A stretch of DNA of 64,000 bases, taken from assembly GCA_007644065.1 (NCBI GenBank), contig VJWN01000010.1, positions 372,001 through 436,000 on the forward strand, in the 5' to 3' direction. The translations under genes were made by a program, and so were the position numbers. This DNA is from Margaritispora aquatica (lineage: Eukaryota > Ascomycota > Leotiomycetes > Helotiales > Discinellaceae). Under the pieces are notes generated by a model. The model was not told the DNA's origin and did no database searches. It was given only the letters and a program-made list of their open reading frames with translations. Each line of letters opens with the position of its first letter. Position 1 is the stretch's first letter. Positions 36,550 to 48,290 of this stretch are shown piece by piece.

Positions 36550-39500
36550 CTAATCATGTCCACACTCCGCATCAAACTCCTCCACCTCCTCAGTCTTCTT
36601 CCACCCCTCATCGAACTCGGGAATACTAGCTCTTCGAAACCCTCTACTCAGCCTCTCTTTATTCTTATTCAGAAAGCCCCTCACACTACCACGATGACTG
36701 CGGCGTTTACTCTGACTACCTTTCCCCTTTGTAGTTGGCGACTCCAAATGATGCGGGAAGGATTCCCCTTCCACCGCGAGAGAAGGCTCGGGTGTGTTCG
36801 GAGTAGATGAACCAAAAACACTGCCATGTTGGCTTGGTGTGTCTATGGTACCTCGCAACGGAGAACCGCAATTGCTTGGAACCTTCTCGAGATCGGTAGA
36901 ACCGTATGTCGCCTCTGCTTCGGACCTGTTTGACTTGGTCAAGAGGCTGTGGCTTACCTTGCGAAGAAGATAAGCAATAGGAGAACCCTTTATGGTTGAG
37001 TTGAACTGAGTGTTTGCGCCCGCTGGAGTACCACGAACACATTCCATACTAGAATGCATGCTGAGTGTAGTGCAGTGCTCAAACTCTGGTTCGGCAAATC
37101 TAACGCTGCCTTTGGAACGCAGGGGAGAGCTGCCTGGCGATGCATTGGCCATAATGGATTTCTTCGGAGTTTCTGGAAGGAGGGTGCTTAGACTATTGAC
37201 TAAGATAGCTGAAAGGTTGTTGATATCCTTCTTTTCTGTCGTTTCTTCTTCAGTGGAAGGGCTACGAAAAGCTGCTAGCAGAGGAGATGGAGGTGGAGCT
37301 TGAGGAAAGGCTTCGCAGGGCGGAATTACTGGAGAGTTGCTCAGGGAACGATCAATAATGACAAGTGTCTCACCACTGTAGATCTTTGAAAGTGGAATAG
37401 CAGAATACCCATCTTCTTGGGCATTTTTTGTCTCTGCAGTGTGCATCTTCGTTTCGACATCCTCGTTGATCGCAACTTGTTTCCCTTTGATCACACTCTT
37501 GGGGAATGACAGTACAGGAGACGGAAGTAGATTGGATTGAAAAACTTCAGTTGTCTCAGCAACCAGAGGATTGATGGCATCATTGTTAGTCATACCATTG
37601 GCTCTTAAAGGCTCTCTCCAATAGGTTATACCGCCAACCACGATGCTCAGAGGCGCAATGTCAATATCAGTGTCCACCTGATCGGGGACAACAATATCAA
37701 CTCTATTGTCGCTACGACTTGCCTCTGCAACAGATGAGACTGACATAACTCTGCCCGCCTCATTACAGTGAACAAAGCTAGCGATAGTCTCTTCTACAAG
37801 AGAGTGCTCTTTTGCAAAAAGCCAATCTCTCAATGTCGATTTAGCCTTGTTGGTAGCTAGGTCGTCGCATGTAGTTCTGTCAGATTCGTCGTCCGAGGTG
37901 AGCTCTCTAACATTGACGATGATTTCCCTCTTCCTCTCAGGTGATCGATCTCGTTCCTCTTCACTCGTGGCGTAGACGATGGAGCCCAAAGAGTTGCTTC
38001 TGGCAGAACTTTGATGTTCTTCCTCAGCAAATTTACCTTCTTTCCATGCCATTATCTCATCAAGGTTGCCTTGGAATTTTTGCCCTAGCCCCAATGGATG
38101 AAGAAATTTCAAATGATAATTATCGGCAATCAGAGGCAACTTTTGTCTGTTGTGTTCGGCACGGTCTCGCACATGCTTTCTGAATCTGAATTTATTATAG
38201 CGCAAAGCCTCCTGGCTGAAGTTTGCGTCACGTAATCCGTCTTGAAAATACCTCGATTGCCATGGAGATATTTGTAGAGAAGGAATTGTCCGGCAATCAT
38301 GGCCACAGGAGGCTGTTGATAGATTCTTCGAGGTATTTCGAGTCTTATTTGAGTATTCTACCCTTTCATCGCTTGAGGCATTGGAAATGGAAGAATTTTC
38401 ATATAGATCAGATAGGGACAGAGTAGGTCGGCCGTGATCCTCGAAAAGATGTTGAAATCCGTTGGCACGCGAGACCGGTTTGATAGTTAGTATCTCTTCG
38501 TCTTTTGAAAACTGCTGTGGAACAGCCATTCTCAAAGTATGAAAGGCAGCAACTGAATGATTCATGCGCTGTAAGGTTATTTCTGCCTCCATTTCTGCCT
38601 CTGCAGTATGAATGGACTCAAGTGATTTGCTTGGCTGGATATTGAGGGGTAGGGATATTGTTTTGTACTCCTCTAATTTCTGAGTTCCAAGCGTAGCCTT
38701 TTGATTTCCGGTACTTGGATGGCAACCCTCAAAGATCAATTTTTCAGGTCCACGTGTAAATTGTATTAGCAAGTCCGGGGAAGCAAAGAAATTTTTCGGA
38801 GTTTTGTGTGGTTTAAATGGAGGTGGAAACAGAATGGTGCTTGGAGAACTAGGCTTGAATTTGACATCAGGCGTTAGTATCGGTGACTGTGTGATCTCGC
38901 CAGCATGATTTGACAAAGTAGAATGATGGACATCCGGAGTCTGTCCATTTTTCGATGCCAATAGAGTCTTGTCCAAAGAATCAGATGGTGCAACCAGCTC
39001 TATCATGGCTGCTTCTAATGAGTTGAAGTAGCGAGTGGGTTCGTCATTAGTAGCTTCGATATTGGAGTGTCCAAAGTCATAAACTGCTTCTGGTGATGAA
39101 CCGGACTCTACATCCTTTGAAGTATCTATACCATCAAACATCTTCAGGTCCAACCTCGGAGGTTCAGCTTCATCTTTCCCACCAGCACCTAGCTCGTGAA
39201 AAGAAGAAAAGTTGGCATATAAATCATGGAGCATCTCCCGAAGTTCGGCTTTGCGACGAAGGAATCTCGATCGTATAAAGATCTTGTCCTCACGAATGTA
39301 TTCCGCATTCGTCTCTGGGGGATACGGGATTGAAGCAGTTTCATTATAGTCATCATATAGCTGCGTGAACATCTTTTGAATTTCGTCTTTGCAGAGAAAA
39401 AATTCTTCAGATCTAGAAATCTCGTCATTGGAACCATTTTCCGACGTTGTATAGGTGTATCTCGACAACCATGGTTCTCTATGACTACCTCCAACTGGAA

Positions 39501-40125
39501 TATTCGTCATTTTCTGGACCTCGTCTTCACAGCCATCATTGGCTAAATGTATAGAGTCTTCTTGACCACGTTCTGGAGCGTTCTCTGAGGAGAGGTGTTG
39601 TGATCCAATAGTAACGTCTGGCACTGAATATGCCTCATCAATGCTAGAGTCCTGCCACTCTCCTTCAACTCCCGCTTCTTGGATAGGATCTATATCGTAA
39701 TTCGACCTTGCAGCAGTAGAGACTTTATTCAGGAAATCTGGCCCAGACGATCTGCTCCGACGAAACTTTTTATGTTCTCTCTCAATTTTGTCTCTTCGCG
39801 ACCTCTTGCGGACGATATGGCGCTTGGCAAGTCCATCTCTGGTTCTGAGCCGGGCCCTATATTGCTCCCATTCTTTTTTGTGAAATGGTACGCGGTGGAG
39901 ACTCTTCTCAAAAGATGGATCAGAAGACTTAGTGTATGCGGAAGAGTTATATAATGAGTTTTCAGAGGACGTGGAAGCAGTTCCGCAAAGAGTACTAGAT
40001 TCAGATTCAGGCTCAGATCCTACTTTAGGTATGGAGCCGTGGACGTCGCATAATCTGCGATTAGTACCAAAGCCATAACAATGGTTTGTGACCTCCTTGA
40101 TCTTGACTGGCGCTGGGCAGTCCAT
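36550..40125 (-). CDS. Large, mostly disordered protein of unknown function
   Basis: A single open frame of 1191 codons from the ATG at 40125 (MDCPAPVKIKEV); the frame extends a few codons further but without an ATG. No catalytic domain is recognised. Composition is Ser/Glu/Thr-rich with many acidic, probably phosphorylated stretches. A strongly basic segment lies near residues 100-140 (KRHIVRKRSRRDKIEREHKK) and may be a nuclear or RNA/DNA-binding patch. Several helical stretches with F/Y/L follow (LRKAEL, MLHDLYANF). The C-terminal 190 residues look better ordered or conserved: GSVRFAEPEFEH, whose VRF resembles a PP1-docking RVxF motif, then GSPIAYLLRKVSHSLL, and finally RGSVRGFLNKNKERLSRGF with an acidic end. 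It could be a fungal-specific cell-cycle, polarity or nuclear scaffold; that is speculation. Its length without introns is unusual in this window. Confidence 0.8.
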   Translation of the reverse strand: MDCPAPVKIKEVTNHCYGFGTNRRLCDVHGSIPKVGSEPESESSTLCGTASTSSENSLYNSSAYTKSSDPSFEKSLHRVPFHKKEWEQYRARLRTRDGLAKRHIVRKRSRRDKIEREHKKFRRSRSSGPDFLNKVSTAARSNYDIDPIQEAGVEGEWQDSSIDEAYSVPDVTIGSQHLSSENAPERGQEDSIHLANDGCEDEVQKMTNIPVGGSHREPWLSRYTYTTSENGSNDEISRSEEFFLCKDEIQKMFTQLYDDYNETASIPYPPETNAEYIREDKIFIRSRFLRRKAELREMLHDLYANFSSFHELGAGGKDEAEPPRLDLKMFDGIDTSKDVESGSSPEAVYDFGHSNIEATNDEPTRYFNSLEAAMIELVAPSDSLDKTLLASKNGQTPDVHHSTLSNHAGEITQSPILTPDVKFKPSSPSTILFPPPFKPHKTPKNFFASPDLLIQFTRGPEKLIFEGCHPSTGNQKATLGTQKLEEYKTISLPLNIQPSKSLESIHTAEAEMEAEITLQRMNHSVAAFHTLRMAVPQQFSKDEEILTIKPVSRANGFQHLFEDHGRPTLSLSDLYENSSISNASSDERVEYSNKTRNTSKNLSTASCGHDCRTIPSLQISPWQSRYFQDGLRDANFSQEALRYNKFRFRKHVRDRAEHNRQKLPLIADNYHLKFLHPLGLGQKFQGNLDEIMAWKEGKFAEEEHQSSARSNSLGSIVYATSEEERDRSPERKREIIVNVRELTSDDESDRTTCDDLATNKAKSTLRDWLFAKEHSLVEETIASFVHCNEAGRVMSVSSVAEASRSDNRVDIVVPDQVDTDIDIAPLSIVVGGITYWREPLRANGMTNNDAINPLVAETTEVFQSNLLPSPVLSFPKSVIKGKQVAINEDVETKMHTAETKNAQEDGYSAIPLSKIYSGETLVIIDRSLSNSPVIPPCEAFPQAPPPSPLLAAFRSPSTEEETTEKKDINNLSAILVNSLSTLLPETPKKSIMANASPGSSPLRSKGSVRFAEPEFEHCTTLSMHSSMECVRGTPAGANTQFNSTIKGSPIAYLLRKVSHSLLTKSNRSEAEATYGSTDLEKVPSNCGSPLRGTIDTPSQHGSVFGSSTPNTPEPSLAVEGESFPHHLESPTTKGKGSQSKRRSHRGSVRGFLNKNKERLSRGFRRASIPEFDEGWKKTEEVEEFDAECGHD

Positions 40126-40469
40126 TTCAGACCAGAACGTCCACACCAATCAGAGACCGCTTGACATGAGAGTTGTGAGGTAACCTCTTGATTGAGATAG
40201 TCGACCACAGAAGTGATCACCGATATCTCCCAAGTCCGCTGGTCTGGCAGCAATCGAAAGCTTTCTGTGGAAGGACAACTGGTTTCAAAAGCTTGGACAA
40301 AGTAGCCCCAGGTATGCTACTGATGAGAAATTGATAAGGAAGAGTTCATCAGAATGCCCCTAGAGAAAGTTTCCAAAATTTCTTGATGTTGTTGAATTAT
40401 TCATGGTGATTGCATTACCAAAGGCTCGAAATTTAAGTCCGTTCTCCTTTCTCCTACACCCCTTCCCAC
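40126..40469. other. Promoter of the large disordered-protein gene
   Basis: About 340 nt to the 3' end of the Nce101 gene. A minus-strand open frame at 40020-40253 overlaps the start of the large gene but lacks an ATG, so it is left out. An upstream coding exon for the large gene cannot be excluded. Confidence 0.4.
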
Positions 40470-40712
40470 TTAGATTTTCTTCGCAGAACTTGCATCTTGA
40501 CTTCTGGAAAGACCAATCCTCCTACACAGTATTAGCAAGGACAGATATTAGATGGGAGGAGCCTACCTGAGACCCGCGTCAATTGTCTGCTGTGTGCTTC
40601 GCCCAAGCTCTTTCTCTTCCCGATTGATACGTGTTGCAGCTGCACCAATTCCAATAAATGCAGCGAAGATTGGATCACCAATTCGAGAGATAATATACGT
40701 TGGAGCAGGCAT
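40470..40712 (-). CDS. nce101: Nce101-type small membrane protein
   Basis: A 65-residue protein from exons 40712-40567 and 40521-40470, joined across a 45-nt intron with GTAGGC donor and TGCTAAT branch. It matches the Nce101 (non-classical export protein 1) family: a short start, YIISRIGDPIFAAFIGIGAAATRI forming the single membrane span, then the charged REEKELGR and a basic tail ending SAKKI. Yeast Nce101 was linked to export of leaderless proteins, but its mechanism is poorly understood. I start at MPAPTYI, since the 38 codons upstream of it are Lys/Ser/Gln-rich and unlike the family. It is too short for most gene finders. Confidence 0.85.
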
Positions 40713-42174
40713 TTTAAAGAGCTTAGCTTTCTGACTTTTTTTTTGTGGTTTTGATGATGTGATGTTGAAGCTTAAAGCTTGAGCTTGGAGCTTGGATGAG
40801 GTTCTGCGGGCTGGGTCCCAGCTCAAGTGGGGCTCAGAAAAGACTTTATATAAATAAACTTTGAAGCATCATAAAGTATAACATTTAATCTATCCTTTTT
40901 TAGGCTAAGAAATAACAATTTGCTCTCTAATTCTAATCCTAAACATAGATAGGTAAAGTAGATTGTGGATGTTAAAAATTGCTATAGTAAGTATTTGGTT
41001 AAATGTCACTTTTGATGCGAAATATCGCTTGCCTAGCAAAGTGAATCAATATACATATTGATAGAATCGGGCTAATCAAGTCTTCCTGTAAGCCTTCGTA
41101 CACCTTTTTAGTATCTTACACTCAACATTTCTGCTTAATCAGCCACGCAAGTAGTCTTACTCGACCGAATGACCTAATTGATTTCGCCCAACATCGAACC
41201 CACTTCTGTGAATCAATCCAATATCCTCAAGTGAACTAGCCTCTTATCCATTTTCTGCTCCTCCATGCTGTAATGAATGCGATTTCAAACTCGACAGCTA
41301 TGAGCCAGGAGACGGTATTGATGGTTGAACTATGACCTTTGGACAACGAAGAAGCCAAGATGATCCACTAATGTTCAGTCTATCCTTCAAGCCATCGACA
41401 TAGTAAGAATTGTGACATTACTGAAGTTGGAAGTTTTGTTTGAAATAGTTGCGTGTTCAACTATCATTGATTGATTGAGGTGATATTGGTATGTAAATGT
41501 TTTTTTAGTGGTTAGAATCGTAGTTTGACTACAAGTAAGAGTCAAACCGATTATCGTTACTTGACGGAGCCACGTAGCCTTGTACACATCGAGTCAGTTC
41601 ATGGTGCAACGAGCTGCATAACCTATATATATATATATGAAATTTATCTTAGTCAAAGCTCCCAAGTATGAAAAAGCCTTGTGTTAAACAAAAAGGTACC
41701 AAAGCGGATAAGCTCAAGCGTGATGGGATCTTAGATTACATGACATAAGGCTCTCCCCGCTCTTGGCGTTCTGAAAAGAAGTAAACCAAGCAACGCGTCA
41801 ATGATTCGTTACCAATGACATATTCCCAGCTACTTCTTTGGCTGCGTTGAGATTCATATGTGGAATGTACATTTCTGGAAGAAGCATGGATGTGAACCCC
41901 ATCACACCACTGTTCAAGCACCAAATGCTTTCTTTTTCCTCCGTTCGCCGATGGTAGTTAACACACAATAAATCCAACAAAGTAATGACCGAGAGAGTCT
42001 GTATCTGGCTATCTAACGAGGCTTGCAGGATTTCCCATGCATGCGAATCCTTTGATGCACATTGGACGCCTCGAGAGCTGAGCAAAAGAGGCTAAAGGTT
42101 GAGACAACCATGATCACAATGTCCATAAATGATCAGACCCCGCGAGCCTTGCATCACAGATTTGTAGTTCAACG
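40713..42174. other. AT-rich intergenic region
   Basis: 1.46 kb of AT-rich, stop-rich sequence with a (TA)n run at 41623-41638. It lacks open frames of note. It might include decayed repeats, but no terminal repeats or transposon coding motif is visible. Confidence 0.5.
41623..41638. repeat. (TA)n dinucleotide run
   Basis: About eight TA units in AT-rich intergenic DNA. Confidence 0.85.
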
Positions 42175-43276
42175 ATGTCGATCGTCAAAATCTCAAAGTG
42201 CCATCTCGAGGTACTCATCATTTCATGGCTTTTCTTGGGAACAGGTGTTGCCCAATGTTACTATCCTGGGGCATTGGTTGCGCCCGATCAGTACCCATGC
42301 AACAAATATGCTTACATCACTAATTGCTGCCCACTTGGATATACATGTTTCTCCAATGGTCTCTGCGTCGTAACAGATCAGACCATTGCTCAATCGCCAC
42401 TAAACACGGCTTTGAGGGGCACTTGCACCAAGTAAGTAGAAATCGCCATTGTGCGAGGATTAACTGACACCTCCCAAAGTCCTTCATGGAACAATGAGAT
42501 ATGTGGAGATTTTTGCCTGAGTAAGTTTAGAGAGATACGAAACAATGCCACTTGACTGAAGCTTGAAAGATGACGGAAAAAACGGCGGATTGCAATCGTG
42601 TGGAAATGGCAAATGGTGTTGTAACGTAGAAGCAACATCTGGTTCTTGTGACTGTGCCAAAGACGTCGGTACATTCTCGATAGCAAGTGGGGTTGCGCAA
42701 ACGATCATAGGAGTGTCGAGCTTGTTGAGTACGAGCACCAAATTTGCCAGCTCTTCGGGCACGAGCATAAGATCCTCGAGTACCATCACCAGTTCCAGTT
42801 CGGTCTCGAAATCCAGCGCAAACCAAACGATCCTAGGCGCGATCACATCAACGCTGACTTTGACTCAGTCGCCCACTGCAAGCCAGACATCTGCAAGTCA
42901 AACCAGTGCTGCTCCCAGTGTTGGAATCACCCAGACAACCAAATTCAAAGTTGGAATCAGCGTTGGGATTGTCGCTTTGGTTGCCATTATCGCTGGACTT
43001 CTAGGATTCTGCATTTGGTACAAAAGGCGACAACAGAGGCGCGAAGATGATCCACCAACTCCTCCTTACCAGAAGTACCAAGCCTCATACCAAGAGAATC
43101 ATGGCAGACTTGGATCACCAATGTCTGATGTACAGGGACTCAACCGAAACCAACTGTACTCGCCATCTCCAGTATCGCGTGATATAAGTGCAAATAGTGG
43201 TTTCACCAATTTTGGCGGAGGAAGGTTTTCGCCGCCAATACACAATCCGGAATTGAGACCATACGAAGGTACATGA
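42175..43276 (+). CDS. Cys-rich ectodomain, mucin-like stalk, single-span surface protein
   Basis: Predicted plasma-membrane surface protein of 334 residues from exons 42175-42431, 42480-42520 and 42570-43276. The signal peptide is at about 1-26 (LEVLIISWLFLGTGVAQ). A Cys-rich ectodomain follows with paired cysteines (NCCPLGYTCFSNGLC, then SCGNGKWCCN and GSCDC). A long Ser/Thr stalk comes next, probably O-mannosylated. One span (VGISVGIVALVAIIAGLLGFCIWY) is followed by the stop-transfer KRRQQRRE and a ~75-residue Pro/Tyr/Asn-rich cytoplasmic tail. This layout is common in fungal wall-sensor-like proteins (Wsc/Mid2-type architecture), but the Cys pattern is not a WSC domain that I can name. 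The 41-nt middle exon completes the disulphide module and is supported by frame and splice sites. It lies 1.1 kb from the GH3 gene on the same strand. Confidence 0.82.
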
Positions 43277-44422
43277 CGAAAATTGAGATAGAGTTGCTTC
43301 TCGGGGAAAGAGAATATGATAGGAATTGACCAAGAATAACGCACTAAATCTACTCAGGTGTGTGATCATCAACAAGACTCCAATATTTGGTGTGCGTAAT
43401 CATCTTTCAAACTTCTACACGAAAACTTGTCAAGACCAGTGTCTACCAGTTTACGATGCACTGCCACTATCAGAACCTGAGAGGGAGGGAGAGAGGACTT
43501 GCTGCATACTTGTCGATTGAGCAGTTACCAATCTACTCAGCATGTCATCTACTACAAAACACGATCATTGAGTATTTGTTGTTATCTCGAACTTCTGTCT
43601 TGGAACGAAAGCTTTTATTTAATCGCTGAGAAAAGAGGCTGAACATACATGTGGACATTGCGATTCTCTCGCTCGTACTTATTGCACTGCTTTATTTTAC
43701 CATCGTTTGAACCTGTGTTTAGAAAGCTCACTCATTATCTCTTACCTAAGATATAATATTTCATACCCCTCCAATCCCAGTTCTTCTATGTGCAAGTCAG
43801 GCCGTGGTGGCGAAATTGTCGACACTAAATTTTTAACGGTGAACGGCCTTGCCATCAAATTGATCATCTGCCTACCGCACGGGCAGAGTTGCCTAGGTAA
43901 TATTCTTTTGGAGAAGCTAAAAGAGTAGAACTGCCTATTAAAAGCAAGAAGAGAGTTGCCAACCAAAATAGGGCCGTTTCCAACTTCAATACGATACAGA
44001 TACAGTACGATATACGGTAAACGACAACCCCTCGCTTAGGTGCTCCTTTGGGACATCGTCCCGATGCACCATGAGATATTGCACTTGATCTGAAAGGTCT
44101 ATCCTGAATTTTTGGGGCTCCAAGGAGCTAAAATTTTGAGAAGCCCAAATTCTGGACGGTGTACATGTAGTTCGGAGCTATCGCGGTGCCTTAGCTCAAA
44201 TGTTGTAAGCAGGGACAACTTTTTGTTGAAGAATTCCCCCACACTTCTCCACACACTGTGACGGTAGTCGCAGACTCCATACCCCACAACTAAGATTACA
44301 GCATTTCTTTGCTCATGTATAAAGCAAAGGATGAATTCTTCAAACATTATTCTTGTCAGACCAGACGTGTTTTCTCAAGTCTTAGGCGCAACACTTTCTC
44401 TCGCTTGTTTCTGTTTACAATC
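43277..44422. other. Promoter region of the GH3 gene
   Basis: No gene seen. The last part holds a TATAAA box 100 nt before the GH3 start codon. Confidence 0.5.
44318..44323 (+). promoter_or_regulatory. TATA box of GH3 gene
   Basis: TATAAA about 100 nt upstream of the GH3 ATG, at a spacing reasonable for a short leader. Confidence 0.5.
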
Positions 44423-47118
44423 ATGGCACCAAGTTCATCACTTCTAGTCCTCTGCTCTGTGATTGTGCTTGCCCAAGGAACATCATCATATTCATCCAAT
44501 GGTAAGATTGTCCTCGTTGTTTGCTACTTACGTTTTGACACCACCAATAGGAAATGACTTTTACCCCGGAGCATGGGCTCAGGCTACTATCAAGGCCGAT
44601 GCCTTCATAGGGAAACTCAATCTGACCGAAAAGTCGTGGATGGTGACAGGATCTTCAAGTGGTGCATGTATTGGTAATATTCTTCCTATCGAAAGGCTTG
44701 GCTTTCCTGGTCTCTGCATCTCAGATGGCCCTACAGCAGTCAACCGAGCAGATTTGATTAGTATCTTCCCAGCTGGAATCACTGTGGCAGCCAGTTGGGA
44801 TGTCGACCTGATGTATCAACGTGGCTTCGCTCTGGGGGCCGAGTTCAAGGGGAAAGGTGCCCATGTAGGTTTGGGGTATGTTGAGTTCTCTTATTAAGAT
44901 TTATTTTTGCAACGACTGACCTCATAGACCTGTTGCAGGACCCCTGGGCCGTCATCCTCATGGAGGACGAAACTGGGAGGGTTTCTCGCCAGATCCGTAC
45001 CTGACCGGTCTTGCGATGTCTTCGACCATTATCGGGATGCAAGAAGCGGGCATACAAACTTCGTCCAAGCACTTCAGTAAGATTTTCCCACGTGAATCTT
45101 GGGCAAGAGTGGCCAGAAAAGATGTATAACTTTGGTTTCATTTCGAATTAAAGTAACTAACTACTCTTTCATATTAGTTGGCAATGAGCAGGAGACCCAA
45201 AGAACGAACTCCATCCTATCTGACGGCACTAGCATCGATGCGGTATCTGCCAATATTGATGATCGGACACTTCACGAGCTCTATCTCTGGCCCTTTGCCG
45301 ATTCAGTAAAAGCAGGCACGACATCAGTGATGTGCAGTTACAACAGAGTCAATCAGACATACGCATGCGAAAACTCGCCACTTCTCAATGGCATTTTGAA
45401 GGACGAGCTTGGCTTCAAGGGCTATGTCATGTCGGATTTCTTCGCAGTCCACTCTGGAGTAAAGTCGATTCTCGGAGGTTTGGATATGAATATGCCGTAA
45501 GCAATTCATGTCTTCCTAAAAAGTAGTTTCTAGCTGACTTCCTCGATCACAGAGGTGCTGAAACACAGAGTGATACACAGAATGGGAAAACATTTTGGGG
45601 ATACAACATTGCTGCTGCTGTCACAAATGGAAGTCTTCCCATATCGAGTACGTCGTCTCTTGACCCAGGTACACTACTGCAAAACTAAAGCAGTTAGTGT
45701 TGCTTAAATGTCATCGAATACTGACTATTTTAGGATTGGACGACATGATAAGACGGATCATGACTCCTTACTATCTTCTCAATCAAGACAAGGATTTTCC
45801 TACTGTCGATCCCTCTGCCCTCTATGTTCTCGCAGCAACATACCAGGTCTCGCTTGGTAGCACACCAGCCGCCCGCAATGTACGAAGCAACCACGCATCA
45901 CTGATCCGTAAAATTGGTTCCGCTGGCACAGTTCTACTCAAGAACACCAATGCCACTCTCCCGTTATCTCCTCAATTGCAAAATATTGCTGTCTTTGGAA
46001 ACGACGCCGCTGATCCGACTGATGGTTTCCTCTTTCCCGCAGGGACCACTTCAGAGGGCGTCAACATTGGCACGGCGGATATTGGAGGAGGTTCAGGTAC
46101 AGGACGGCACACATCACTCATTTCACCGCTCTCCGCAATCCAAGCACGCGCTGCTAAAACAGATCTCAGAGTCCAGTACATCACCTCTAATGAGGTACTT
46201 TCAAATGGAGATTTCACCAGCATCTACCCCACCCCCGAAATATGCATTGTGTTCCTCAAGACCTTCGCCTCAGAAGGCTGGGATAGAATCCATTTGTCGT
46301 TGGATTGGAATGCCGACAAAGTAGTCACCAATGTGGCATCTTACTGTCCCAGCACTATCGTCGTCACACACTCCGCAGGCATCAACACATTGCCATGGGC
46401 CAACAATCCCAAAATCACCGCCATTCTTGCTGCGCACTACCCAGGCGAGCAAACCGGTAACAGTATCGTCGACATACTCTTTGGAGACGTCAATCCTTCA
46501 GGGCGCCTTCCATACACAATCCCCGTCTCAGAAGCCGACTACGATATCCCCATCACGAACCTCACCAACACGAACACCACTAGCCCAAACGCATGGCAAG
46601 CTAATTACACAGAGGGTCAAATGATAGATTACCGCCATTTCGACGCCAAGAATATCACTCCGCTCTACGAATTCGGCTTTGGTCTCTCATACACGAATTT
46701 CTCGCTCTCGTCGACTATCATCTCTAAATCCCTCGTTCCCACTCCATTGACGCCCTACCCGGCAAACATCACCATCGCCCCAGGTGGCAACCCCGACCTC
46801 TGGACACCGATCCTCTCGCTCTCCACGAGCGTGACCAACACCGGCCCAGTCGACGGCGCGAGCATCGTGCAGCTATACGTCGCGCTCCCGCAGGACCACG
46901 TGCCTGCCGGGACGCCAATCCGGGTCCTACGGGGTTTCCAGAAGGTCGACCTGCGGAAGGGACAGCAGAAGAAGGTGGTGTTTGAGATTATGAGGAGGGA
47001 TGTCTCGTTTTGGGATGTGGTGGCGCAGAAGTGGAGGGTTCCGACGGGAGCGATTGTCTTTAGTGCGGGGTTTAGCTCGAGGGATTTGAGGGCTGTGACT
47101 TCGGTGACGCTGGTGTGA
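44423..47118 (+). CDS. Secreted glycoside hydrolase family 3 (beta-glucosidase type)
   Basis: Extracellular GH3 enzyme, most likely a beta-glucosidase releasing glucose from cellobiose or beta-glucans. Exons: 44423-44501, 44551-44875, 44928-45076, 45178-45496, 45553-45647 and 45734-47118 (783 residues). The signal peptide is [14 protein letters not shown] at about 5-19. N-terminal barrel motifs include [35 protein letters not shown] and [10 protein letters not shown]. The nucleophile Asp is near residue 271 in [13 protein letters not shown]; most family members have SDW at this place, so the Phe is notable. The second domain has [12 protein letters not shown] and [30 protein letters not shown]-terminal fibronectin-type III domain ([28 protein letters not shown]) completes the fold. 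All introns are 49-101 nt with good signals. Confidence 0.94.
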
Positions 47119-48290
47119 AGTATATGATGATGTGTTGGAGGATATCTTGTCTCACCTTACCAGATGAAAGGATGGTCTGTAAATAGAGCCTCGACTGTCA
47201 CATCACTTCTATTCGAATAGCACAAGACGAGCTTGAGTGGTTTGAAGACAATCTTAGGAGAAATACTCTATGTTCAGGAGGAACAACATCATAAAAACAC
47301 ATGGCTGCTTCTGGCTCTTTTAGATTTGGCAACTCAGTAACATAGCAATAATTACATATTCTCCCCAAGTTCTCGCTTAACCGCAACTATGAACTCCACC
47401 TTCCCACGCTCCAATTACCTCTTTCTCTAAGAAATGAACATCTCGCAACAAGCCTCCAACAAAGCCTACTCATTTTCCACAGCAGCAATTAAGTCTCGAA
47501 TGTCAAGTCAGAAGTGGCTCGCCCACCCGCGATAATGCGATGCTAATTGCATATTATACCGTATGCATTAACAACCACATCTCCTTCCGATTGCAAGGAA
47601 GCTTTACGCGCCAAACCTCGAACGACTTTTATCCATATACCTTAGAAAGAGGGATGGTACTGTTTGTTTGTTTGTTTAGTACAGTTACGATGACCGGCAA
47701 GACTGGAAGTGAAAGTAAGATTACCGTCGAGGAGGGGGTTAGTCTGCTCGCTTAATTCATCCCAGGAGCTAATGGCCTGTTGCAGTCTTTTGCGAATACG
47801 GCAGCTGCTCAAGCTTCCATTGGAATGATAGGCCGGGTTACATAAGTTACGCGTTAACACTTGAGAGTTATGTCAAGGGCCAGGAGTCTGGAGTCAGGAG
47901 TCACCGAGCAGATGCCGCGGTTCAGTTTGAAGTTTTAGAGTAGGGCTTAACCGAGGTATTTTCGACCACAACCGCATCAGCCAATGTGGAAAGAAAGCAA
48001 GGCATTATGTTCATTTTAATAACTGTGCACGCAATTTAATCATCGTATGCGTTGCGGCTATATACATTCTTTCGATGGCGAAGGGGTGCAAAATCCGTGT
48101 AAAAAAAAGACAAGGCAGTTTTAGTCTAACTGCAAACAACATGCTATCGTGTCAAAATGTTGGACACCGCTCTTACTATTCATCCAGTGGTATTATCCCC
48201 CTCTACCTCCCAATGTCCCATGCCCGAATGGAATGCACCCACCGTGTTTTATCATACATCATCAGTTCCCACGACCTCAAGCATTTGCCC
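47119..48290. other. Convergent intergenic region
   Basis: 3' flanks of GH3 (+) and the carrier gene (-), 1.2 kb. No gene, RNA or repeat of note apart from a short TTTG run near 47662. Confidence 0.5.

Noticed and set aside
36556..39954. Many short + frames opposite the 1191-residue gene
   Set aside because: All are antisense shadows with no independent start context or domain.
40020..40253. Upstream minus-strand frame near the start of the large gene
   Set aside because: No ATG, and no splice donor that would join it in frame.
40713..42174. AT-rich stretch as a mutated (RIP-type) transposon relic
   Set aside because: No terminal repeats, target duplication or decayed transposase/RT motif could be seen by eye.
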